A DNA stretch of 64,000 nt from Incurvaria masculella. Taxonomy: Eukaryota > Arthropoda > Insecta > Lepidoptera > Incurvariidae. Location of the stretch: contig OX335651.1 in the NCBI GenBank assembly GCA_946894095.1, forward strand, positions 8,330,501 through 8,394,500. The letters run 5' to 3'. Position numbers and translations under genes: made by a program. Positions 1-8,424 of this stretch are shown here, in pieces (within the stretch, counting starts at the first letter, position 1; every line of letters starts with the position of its first letter). The notes beneath the pieces are model-generated. The model was not told where the DNA came from and ran no database searches. It was given only the letters and a program-made list of their open reading frames with translations.

Positions 1-791
1 TTCTTCTTTACCAGAACTACGGGTGAACACCATGGACTTGATGAAGTCTCTATAACATTATTTTTCTGCATGTCCGCTATCATTCTCTGAACTTCTTCTT
101 CTTTAGCTACGGGAACGCGGCGTAGCCTCTGACGTATTGGAAGAGCATCTCCTGTGTCGATGCGGTGCTTAACCATGCTTGTTCTCCCAATGTCTCCGTC
201 GTGCGAAGAGAAGATGTCTGAATATCGCATAATTAGATTTGTTGCTTTCTTGAAATCATCAACAGTTAGGTCCCGTCTGCTTTCTTCCAAAAGAGTGGAC
301 ACTTTAGATCTCCCTGTGTCCAATTTATCTGAGGAAATTTCATCACATTTGCGTAGCCAGGAAACTTCTTCTTTGCCACATATGAGCACGCCATTTGCCA
401 CATCTACTTTACAGTTGTTAGTTCTCATAAAGTCTAAACCTAGAATGCAATCATCGATTATATCTGCTAAAACGGCGGTATGACGATAAGTCTTACATCC
501 AATTTTAATTGTTACTTCTATCTCTCCATAAACGGGTATGTGCTGGCCGGTAGCTGTCTGAAGCCTGCAACCATTGAAATACTGGCGACGATTCCATATT
601 ACGCGGCCGAAGGTTTTTGACTTAATGATTGTACGGGATGCTCCGGTATCCAAGGTCAAGTTGCATTGTATCCCGTTCACTTGCCCTTCAACGAGCAGGC
701 TGTTTCCAGTACATGCCTGCGAAATTGTGACTTTCGGGGCTTCTATTCTACCAGCCAGCACCCGCCCCCCGGTTCTGGCCTTTACTCGTTT
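1..791 (-). CDS. Ty3/gypsy pol, 5' part (protease and start of reverse transcriptase), runs off the window
   Basis: The minus strand is open without a stop from the end of gag to base 1. It encodes a retropepsin-type aspartic protease: the catalytic DTGAS is at 650-636 and the family's ILGLDF segment follows about 70 codons later. Next come a linker and the N-terminus of a reverse transcriptase, with PIRQRLRR and SPWCSPVVLVKK ending at base 1. This order and these motifs are typical of Ty3/gypsy pol. The frame is -1 relative to gag, so pol would be made by frameshifting at 788-794. RNase H and integrase must lie left of the window. I see no stop or frameshift in the visible part. The exact lineage cannot be assigned from this fragment. 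Confidence 0.9.
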
Positions 792-2026
792 CCCTGCTGT
801 GCATTTTCATTTGCAGCATCAGGCCTTTCGGTTTGGTTTTTGGGGCAGTTGGTTCGAAGGTGCCCCAGTTCATTGCACTTGTAGCACCGGGGAGTAAATT
901 TACGTCTTGCAGGTGATCTGGTTTCCGACGTCACCACTTCTCTTATTCGATGCGCTCGGGGATCTGATCGAACCGCTTCGACCTCCAACGCGTGGGCAAG
1001 AGCGTCCTTCAACGTTGCGTGTTGACTTAATCGTACAGCAGCTCGTACTTCGATGTCCCTGATGCCATCCACGAAAGCCTGCACCAAGTAATCTTCCAAC
1101 GAAGAATTCGATGATGATTGATGGGCCTTTCGGACAAGTTTTTCGATTTCCAGTGCCCACTGTTGAAGTCCTTCACTTGCTCGTTGTACTCGATCACGAA
1201 GTTGAGCTCGGTAGACGTGTTCCAAATGCTTGTCGCCAAACCTTGACTCCAGTGCTTCTAAAAGTCCGTCATAGGTGATTTGGGGACCTAAAGCCTCGAG
1301 AACATGGAGTGCCTTGTCCCGAAGTCCTAAGGTCAAAGCAGTTCGTGCTTGGTTCTCATTCCATCCATTTGCAATAACCACTGATTCAAACTGAAGTTTG
1401 TAAGCGGCCCAGGATGTCAAACCATCGAAAGGAGGAACCTTAAATCTTGCTCCTGCTGTTGCAGATGAAGATACAGTTACTCCACAGGCCTTGATTTTCT
1501 CCATTTCTTCGGATATCTTTGACTCAAGCCCGTTCAGTCGCTCTTCATGGCGCCAGAGAGTTTGGTCTTGCTCTTCGATCTTAGAGTTGACCTCATCAAG
1601 CTTCTCCTTTATTTTGGCATTGGATTCCCTAACGGCCCACATCAGTTCTTGCTGCTGCTCCTCCTGACGGCGAGCTTGTTCCTGCGCCTGCTCCTCTTGA
1701 CGGCGGGCCTGCTCCTCTTGCCGACGGGCTTGCTCCTCTTGACGGCGGGCCTGTTCTTCTTGACGGCGGGCCTGTTCTTCCTGACGGCGGGTCTGTTCTT
1801 GCAACTGCTCTTCTTGACGGCGGGCCTGTTCTTCTTGACGGCGGGCCTGTTCTTGCATGAAGGTCATCAATGCGTTCAAGTCCAAGGCAGGAGTTTGCGT
1901 CATTAATTGATGGCTCTCGAATTCTTGAGTTCCTGAGGCAGCTGCATCCTCGGCCGGTGTTGTGTCGGCTGCCGTCTGGCTCCTGGTCCTCACGCCTTCC
2001 TGGTCTTCTCTCGGTGTGATCGGCAT
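782..2026 (-). CDS. Ty3/gypsy gag (capsid and zinc knuckle)
   Basis: A 414-residue Gag on the minus strand. It starts with MPITPRE four bases past the primer binding site. Residues about 55-122 are a coiled-coil-like run of RRQEEQ units. A capsid-like region follows (about 195-355, with FDGLTSWAAYKLQFE and LESRFGDKHLEHVYRAQL), then one CCHC zinc knuckle at C381, C384, H389 and C394, which would bind the genomic RNA. The TAA stop lies six bases past the GGGAAAC heptamer. Gag and pol overlap in different frames, as in many retroelements. The ORF has no internal break, so this copy is probably fairly young. The start is well supported by its place next to the primer site and by the lack of any upstream ATG between LTR and gag. 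Confidence 0.9.
   Translation of the reverse strand: MPITPREDQEGVRTRSQTAADTTPAEDAAASGTQEFESHQLMTQTPALDLNALMTFMQEQARRQEEQARRQEEQLQEQTRRQEEQARRQEEQARRQEEQARRQEEQARRQEEQAQEQARRQEEQQQELMWAVRESNAKIKEKLDEVNSKIEEQDQTLWRHEERLNGLESKISEEMEKIKACGVTVSSSATAGARFKVPPFDGLTSWAAYKLQFESVVIANGWNENQARTALTLGLRDKALHVLEALGPQITYDGLLEALESRFGDKHLEHVYRAQLRDRVQRASEGLQQWALEIEKLVRKAHQSSSNSSLEDYLVQAFVDGIRDIEVRAAVRLSQHATLKDALAHALEVEAVRSDPRAHRIREVVTSETRSPARRKFTPRCYKCNELGHLRTNCPKNQTERPDAANENAQQGNE
788..794 (-). promoter_or_regulatory. -1 ribosomal frameshift heptamer GGGAAAC
   Basis: Read on the minus strand in the gag frame the sequence is G GGA AAC, an exact X XXY YYZ slippery heptamer. One codon (GAG) separates it from the gag TAA. 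The open pol frame is exactly the -1 frame. A downstream stimulatory structure was not modelled. Confidence 0.8.
1658..1858. repeat. In-gene minisatellite coding for RRQEEQ repeats
   Basis: About ten imperfect 18-bp units (plus-strand core TTGACGGCGGGCCTGTTC) lie in tandem, all in frame with gag. They encode a charged helical coiled-coil segment. The unit length is a multiple of three, so copy number can change without breaking gag. Confidence 0.85.
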
Positions 2027-2030
2027 CTCT

Positions 2031-2050
2031 AATCCCCGCTTCTGACACCA
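2031..2050 (-). other. Primer binding site, tRNA-Leu type
   Basis: The minus strand reads TGGTGTCAGAAGCGGGGATT two bases after the LTR end. This matches the complement of the 3' end of a tRNA-Leu whose acceptor ends TTCTGACA-CCA. The match is exact over TGGTGTCAGAAG and then nearly so. Confidence 0.75.
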
Positions 2051-2052
2051 AT

Positions 2053-2583
2053 TGTTACGCGGGTAGGGTGCAGATTAGAGAAGAAAACACCAATTATCAA
2101 CACTCTTCCTTTATTTCAAATAATTCACAAGCAAACTCACAAATACAATTTCACACTGGGTTATTCAAACACTAATTTACAAACTATATCACTCACTTCA
2201 CTGATTCACTTCAGAGCTAGTTCACTGCACTTCTATATCGCTTGTTGTCGCTCACTTCGCTTCCAAAAATAGACTGCCGCCCTCAGCGCCTTGGGCGCCT
2301 TTTATATCGGTGGAGCTTCTTTCCAGAACACTCCACCGATTTCTAGGCGCCCATGTAGGGCAGCAGTCGAGAACAATCTCCCTCGAGACATTACTAGAAT
2401 GTCCGAGATTTGTTTCTGAAGTCAGCTGGACGAGGCGTCACTTTATATGGGACGACAGTGATGCGATAGCCTGCGCAATGCAATAAGACAAGTAGCGCCA
2501 TCTACTGAAATTCGAAGGAACCATTTGGCGCACTTTGGTAGTGTATCAGCGCTATGTCTTCGCAGCGGGGCGCGCTCGTAACA
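2053..2583 (-). mobile_element. 5' LTR of the Ty3/gypsy element (531 bp)
   Basis: The segment begins TGTTACG and ends CGTAACA, the TG...CA form of an LTR, and abuts the primer site at 2050. On the minus strand it has a TATA box (TATAAAA, 2306-2300) and a poly(A) signal (AATAAA, 2115-2110), giving an expected U3-R-U5 order. The partner LTR lies left of the window, so target duplication and LTR divergence cannot be read. Confidence 0.88.
2300..2306 (-). promoter_or_regulatory. TATA box in the gypsy LTR
   Basis: TATAAAA preceded by CCGA on the minus strand, about 190 bases upstream of the LTR poly(A) signal. Transcription would start near 2270. Confidence 0.6.
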
Positions 2584-3539
2584 ATATTTTCATACACTTA
2601 AAATTTTAAAAAATGTTTTGAGACATTTTCACCGGTACTTTATACACCGACGATCTTTTTTTATGCTTATGGAGTCTTCAACGTGTTATTTGAATTGATG
2701 AAACTTCACTAAAATCTGATGAGTAATTAACTAGATATTCGCATTTGAATACGCTCGAAACAGTAAATTTTCCATACTTTTAAATCTATGGTCAGTATTA
2801 TATGACCGGTGCAAGCCAATTACGGGGTATTTCACAGGCGTGCTCGGGTCTAGCGCTTTCGGCTCCTATTTGCCCTGACGCCCAAGGCACAACATAATTC
2901 AATAAGTAAATATACTTTTTCGTACTAAGCTAGTGCGGCACTGAATCCAAGAACGTGATATATCACGTTCTTTATTCATGAATGTATGTTTAATCCACCG
3001 TGAATCAATTTGTGAATTATAAATATGTAGTTTATCTAATTTCAGTGATTTATCTTCGCGGAATCATCTTGCATAAAAATAAAATAACTCAAATTGTATT
3101 CAACCTTTACCAAAGTATTTTACTCATTTACATGTGTATATTCGACGATCACTAGCAATTACAAAAGAATAATACCTTTATCAAATTGGCGAATTAATTA
3201 ATTTAAATTTCACATCACAATTTATAAACTCTTGTCCATTATGCAGGTACTACGCATGAAAACGAACTATACATAAGTATCACCAAAGATAATACTAATA
3301 ATTACTTCGTAATCGGTATCACTAACACAGGCTAAACCCTTTCTTACTGCCGCCACCGTTCCCACGCCACCGCTCCGCACTGCCTCCGCACCGCGCCGCC
3401 TACCACACGCTTTCGCCAAGCTATTTTAGCGCGAAATTCAATGTTACGTTATACGCTGCAAAACTGACTGGCATGTAAATTGTTTGTTGGGTTCTGTTAA
3501 AAGTATGTTCGTCTATATCATTTAATATCATTATAATTT
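2584..3539. other. AT-rich non-coding DNA with a perfect 24-bp palindrome
   Basis: No gene is seen. A perfect palindrome lies at 2949-2972 (half AAGAACGTGATA). A GC-rich patch at about 3340-3420 (CGCCACCGCTCCGCAC type) looks like a fragment of a common moth repeat, by composition only. Confidence 0.6.
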
Positions 3540-3965
3540 AAAAAATGGGCGGGCAAATTATGCAGTTTACTTGATTTGGCCATTAGCAAAATATATGTGT
3601 TGCCAGTAACAAATTTGTTGGATTCGTTGAAATGATCGATCTGATAAGAATTAAAAACCAATGTGTGACGACAGATTGGGCTGCCCAATTCTGCCGAGTT
3701 TATAAGAGCGAAAACTGTGTATTTTTTAAAAAAAACTCGCTTTTGTGTAAAAAAATTGTTGGATTCCTGAACACATATATACCTATTAACCCATTTTATT
3801 AGACATTGAAAAGAAATTTGGCGGGCCATTTTTGCAGCAAATGATACCGCATATTTTGTGTTTTTGGCCAAAATACCTAAGTTCCGGGAAAAAAAAATGT
3901 TAGATTCTGAGTCATTCATTTTCAAAACCTGTATTTGTACACATTCTGAAGATTTCATGGACGGA
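3540..3965. repeat. Diverged tandem repeat, about 138-bp period, three units
   Basis: The anchor TTGTTGGATTC recurs at about 3619, 3758 and (as TGTTAGATTC) 3896. A second anchor (GCGGGC...TGCAG) recurs at about 3548, 3680 and 3820. The minus-strand 157-codon ORF here simply runs through the three units and shows three similar ESNxF segments, so I treat it as a by-product. Confidence 0.65.
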
Positions 3966-4019
3966 CGATTTAGTGCTTTGGTAAGCCCCAAATTTTAGCT
4001 TCATTCATTGGCCTACAGA

Positions 4020-4700
4020 TCCCACTCACACAAATCCTCGAATACTTTTGCGACCATGTTCGCATGTCGTATGCACGTTTAAGGCGGCCCAACCCGCTCA
4101 TCTCCCCATACAAAAGGGGAAAGAAGATCACGCCCATATTTCTTGACAGAGATCCAAAATTTAACTCAAAATAGCTTTATTTGATCGAACTAGATGTCTG
4201 ATGACCATTAGCATTGTAAAATTGTGTTTGGGGTCTAAGTTATAAGGTCCGAAAGTTCGAATTTTTCGCGCGTTTTATACAATAACTTTGGAGGTGGATT
4301 ACGCAATGATAAAGTAAGAACATCGTAAAAAGATTCGTCATCAGACATAGCTTATTTAATCAAGATTTATGATCTATTTGGTTTTTGTTAGATTTTTGAC
4401 TACAGCGGTCGTGGTTTACTTTTAGCTATAAGTCGTTTTGAAATAAAACATTTCGTAAATCTTACCAAATCATACACTATGCACATTGTCTTTTTTGCGG
4501 ACATGTTGCATCTTCCTCATCACGGAGCCTGTCTTATTCTTTGAAACAGAGAATGTCCCAGTGCGCAACAGCACGGTTTTGCACCGTGCCCGCAAATGAG
4601 TTAGGCCCGCCGGGTTGGGCCACCTTAAGGATGTGTTGGTAGTTTTCGACAATTGGAGACAGCGGGTCTCATATCAGGCGCGCTTGATGGCATATCTCCT
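4020..4700 (+). repeat. Rep-3 copy, split by a TTAA element
   Basis: The left part (4030-4082, TTTGCGACCATGTTCGCATG) and right part (4625-4700, GTTGGTAGTTTTCGAC then GGAGACAGCGG) align with a continuous copy at 61385-61470. The 542-bp element between them is a later insertion. Confidence 0.75.
4083..4624. mobile_element. Non-autonomous TIR element with TTAA target duplication
   Basis: The ends are GGCGGCCCAACCCG (4083-4096) and CGGGTTGGGCCACC (4611-4624), inverted at 13 of 14 positions. Both are flanked by TTAA (4079-4082 and 4625-4628). TTAA targeting is typical of piggyBac-type transposases. No coding capacity is seen inside. A small hairpin, GCACGGT...ACCGTGC, lies near the right end. Confidence 0.85.
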
Positions 4701-6189
4701 TCCTTTTTATCTACGCTTGGTCTTTGTCTTACGACAATTTCCACAGACATTAAATGTTATAATTAATAAAAGAAAAACTTTAAGTCAAAATTAGCATAGT
4801 AAATGCTAAATATGGATAACCTCCAAAACCTTATCCACCTAAGTACTCGTTATCTACCTAATATTCCAAGAACCTAGTCTAGTTCTTGTAGAACAGTGGA
4901 TCTCCTATTGGGAAATTCCTAAGGAATTTACTAGGGCGGGCTGTGGAGCGAGTTCGGATGTAGCGCGGGCTAGAAGCAGGCCGGGAGCTGCGGAATGGTG
5001 TGATGGCTGAGCAAGTCGAAGAAACAATCCTGAAATACAATGCAAACATTATAACTTTAAAGGGTTAGGCCAATAGTGTGATGAGACATCCATTTTTAAT
5101 TGTATAACTTCCTTTTTGTTTCTTTTCCAATACTGAGCCTTACATCAGGTACCACGACACACAGGCTTTGCCTAGTTCGGGTACTTGTACAATCAAACTC
5201 ATTTCTATGTTCATACAGGGCTTGTGTTATCACTGTCTATTTCGCTTATTTCATACTAGTACTCTGTGTTTCGATATTGCCCCCTAAGGATTCATGTTTT
5301 ATGTAACCTTTACTCTTGTGTTATTGTAATTTTTAAAGAGTAATTTTCCTGTGCAAATTTGGAATCATCAGATGCCAAGGGTCCTTGTCCAACATCTCCC
5401 GAAGGGTTTCAGTTAGAAAGAAACACAGTGATCACGCCAATCTTTTCAGAGCCATACGGTATTGGCGCTCTACTGGTAGGGTAGGTATTTACTATTAGGT
5501 ATTAGTGTTATCCGTCATAAGATCTGGTTGAGTGATTTCAAAACTAAGTATAAGCGAAAAATAGCGATAAAACCCTCAAAAAATTCACGCTATCTGATAT
5601 CGATATCTGAAAAAAAAAATCTAGCCGGAAATCGAGCTCGTTTATTTTGAGAAAAATAAAACATTCTGTGTTATTGCATCAACGCAATCAAGAGTGTCAC
5701 TTATAAGAAACAAATTCTGTAAAGGAATGTTATGCAGCAAACTAAAGGAAAGCGATGATTTTTAATAAACTGATTCAAATTTCCAATCATTCATAGTAAT
5801 ACCCGTACCTTCACTAATAAATTTTTTCGAAATGAGGCTCAACACAGCTCCATTCGACATCACAACATCGCAATATATGTAATTTTAAAATTGTATTATT
5901 TCTTCGCGAAATGAATTTCTATGTGAAGGCTCAAATCGGGGATGCGTTTACATGTGGATAATGTTTTCCAGAGTATTATCTGACAATTGTTTATTGTTTA
6001 ATCATAATCGGATTATTCACACTCGGATTTGTCATCATTGTCATTTATCATTAGCCAGTTCGGCAATCCCAGCAAAGAAGAACTGGCAAAAAACTCCGCT
6101 GGTTTTTTTTTTTAACGTCCACTTAGTCTAAGTTTACAAAAGTATTTAGATCACAGGTAAAAACACTAAATTTATATGAATTGACGAGA
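4701..6189. other. Non-coding, no recognisable gene
   Basis: Mostly AT-rich. A GC-richer patch lies at 4930-5020. A segment at 5090-5290 reads like LINE 3' debris (ACAGGCTTTGCCTAG). The 68-codon frame there is not convincing. Confidence 0.45.
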
Positions 6190-6690
6190 GAGTACAGCTC
6201 GTGGTCTAGAGGCTAGAGGACTTGCCTTTCACGCAAAAGGTCTGGGTTCATATCCACGCCCGGACATGCACCACTTTCTTTCTCCTATACCCTGAGATAT
6301 ACGAATAAGATTCCTGTAAGAGATTCTGACAATCGTGGCCTTGCTTTCGGTAACATGGCTATTTGGGTCAGTGTCACATGCACGGCCGACCAGCGAAGCC
6401 AGTAATCGACTGTCCGCCAGTTGGGCGAGCGCGGCAGAAGTCTTGCGGCCATGTTCCGTTCTGTGAGGTTACTTCTGGCGATCCGTACGGCGGTCTTTCA
6501 ATACGATGTCAACAGGTATCTAAATAACGGCGCAGAGCATTACATGTTTTCCATTCAGTTCAATGTAGACGTGCCCATAAAGGTAAGGTCCGGGCATGGC
6601 ACCTAATTCCTTCGGGAATGTTTTGTATTGGGCTAATATCATAACGGTATGTGTGTGGTATTAGCCATCCATGTCAGGTCGCATAAAAAA
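6190..6690 (+). mobile_element. SINE-1 copy with internal GC-rich insert
   Basis: The tRNA-like head has A box TGGTCTAGAGG and B box GGGTTCATATCC at 6200-6256. The family tail (GGCATGGCACCTAATTCC, then TAGCCATCCATG and GCATAAAAAAA) is at 6594-6690. A GC-rich stretch at about 6355-6530 is absent from other copies and is probably a later insertion. Confidence 0.8.
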
Positions 6691-6699
6691 AGAGCGTGT

Positions 6700-7075
6700 T
6701 GAACTTGCCATGTGTTTGCCATACGTTTGCGACTATGTGCGCATGTCGTACCTACGTTTAAGGTATGTTGTATGATAAACTCGTAAAGGTGGTTAACTTA
6801 CTTAAAGCCAACAAATAAATTATGCGAATTTCGCTATTTTATTCTCAAACAAATATTGGATACATTTATATCTTTTACATGGATATAATAGTAGCCATAT
6901 AATATAATATAAGCCTATAATATAGGTCATATAATAGCCATAGCCGACACACCATGGCTATAATAGTTGAACATTAAGTACAGTAAACAATTAAAATACC
7001 AGCACTTGCAACCATAATTATGGTTTAATAATGGAGACGCCGTAAATTCTAGAAATATTTCAATGCAGGATAAAT
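6700..7075. other. Non-coding; short Rep-3 fragment and AT repeats
   Basis: 6715-6770 carries the Rep-3 core (CCATACGTTTGCGACTATG). 6880-6960 is a simple run of ATATAATAGCC-like units. Nothing else is seen. Confidence 0.5.
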
Positions 7076-7430
7076 GAACTCGCATTTGAATCTGACCAGA
7101 CAGTATTTAACATGCTTAACGTGCATTGTCATTACAATAACGTCTTCACGATATTCAAGAGGCGGAATATCTGAAGAGCCGGATTATTTGAAGCGTGGGT
7201 CCAATACAAACAGGGATCGGCGTTCATGCCGCCAGTCACACGTCACCGGCAGAAGGTAATTTTATCCGGGAATACGCTTGACCTGGACGCTCGGGGAATT
7301 CGGATACACGTGGCTCTATCGAAGGGGTTTACTTCGAATTCTATATTTTATGATAAACCCGGGTTTGGCCTTTTCACCTCACTTACTTCTAAGCTTTTGA
7401 TGCATCAAAATCAGGTTCCCCAAAAGTAAA
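7076..7430 (+). other. Unrecognised, GC-richer stretch with short open frames
   Basis: Two overlapping frames of 61 and 67 codons are open. A donor-like AAG|GTAATT sits at 7255. No acceptor or known domain supports an exon. Confidence 0.25.
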
Positions 7431-7558
7431 ATAATAAATAGGATATGTAAACATTTATGCTCGTGCTATGTTAACTATGTAGTCTCATATTTCATAGAAA
7501 ATATGAGACTAAAATAGATTTTTCTTACTGTTATTATTGAAACTAAATACTTTTTTAT

Positions 7559-7960
7559 GCGGCTCGTAGCCTAGTGGCGCGGGGACCGGCCTAACCTACC
7601 AAAGGTCTGGGATCATTTCCTTGCCCCGATATGTACCACTTTATTTCTCTTTCTGAGTTCGATAAGTGCATTTCGTCACGAATGCGAGCTGCTCCATGGT
7701 TCGGAATCCTTGTAAAACGGTAGGTCCCCTTCTCCTACTAGGTGGTATGGTTTAAGCCCACCCGGGTTAGTACCATCGCATTGGATGAAAAGATGGTCGA
7801 AACAGCAATAAAAAATTGTCCGTGTTTTCCATCCAGTTCAATGTAGCCGTTCTCATAAAGGGAAGCTCCTGGCATGGCACCTAATTCCTTCGGGAATGTG
7901 GTGTATTGGGCTAATATCATAACGGTAGTTGTTTGGTATTAGCCATCCATGTAACTAGGC
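7559..7960 (+). mobile_element. SINE-1, full-length copy
   Basis: The head GGCTCGTAGCCTAGTGGCGC contains a perfect A box (TAGCCTAGTGG). A weaker B box follows (GGGATCATTTCC). The body has GGTTTAAGCCCACCCGGGTT, and the tail has GGCATGGCACCTAATTCC and TAGCCATCCATG. Confidence 0.85.
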
Positions 7961-7999
7961 ATGCATGACTAATAATATTACACCCACCTAACAGATCGC

Positions 8000-8272
8000 A
8001 TTCCCGAAGGAATGCTTCTCTTTATAAGCACGTTATAGAAAACACAGACAATTTTCTACTGTCGCCTCGACCACCTTTTCATCTAATACAATGGTACCAA
8101 CCCAGGTGGGCGTAACGCTACTACCAAGCACCTACAGTTTCCGAACCAAACCATGGAAAAGATCTCACTCGTGACGAAATCCACTTATTCGACCTAGAAA
8201 GAGAATGAAAGTGGTGCATGAACAGGGCGATGCACGACCTCTGGCATGAGAAGCTAGCTCCCGCACCCCTGA
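8000..8272 (-). mobile_element. SINE-1, inverted copy
   Basis: The reverse complement shows the family body (GGTTGGTACCATTG) and a decayed tRNA-like head at 8230-8270. It lies tail to tail with the copy at 7559-7960. Confidence 0.75.
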
Positions 8273-8339
8273 GCTACACATATCCTGTATTCAAGTTGCA
8301 CTCGTATACATGCAACAAAGACTCGTATAATTTGAGTGT

Positions 8340-8416
8340 CAATCTGGTCGCTCCAAAAAGGCCATAAATTCCAAATTATGGGTACAGTGCTAGTGGCAAA
8401 ATTGGTACACGCAAAA
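8340..8416 (+). mobile_element. SINE-2, left half (A box side)
   Basis: AATTCCAAATTATGGGTAC and the A box TGGCAAAATTG align with 12088-12130 and 12682-12720. The B-box half is missing here. A matching B-box half in the same orientation is at 17234-17345. Confidence 0.65.
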
Positions 8417-8424
8417 TGATTGCT

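Noticed and set aside
3518..3991. 157-codon minus-strand ORF
   Set aside because: It runs through a diverged 138-bp tandem repeat, has no domain and shows repeated peptide blocks explained by the DNA repeat.
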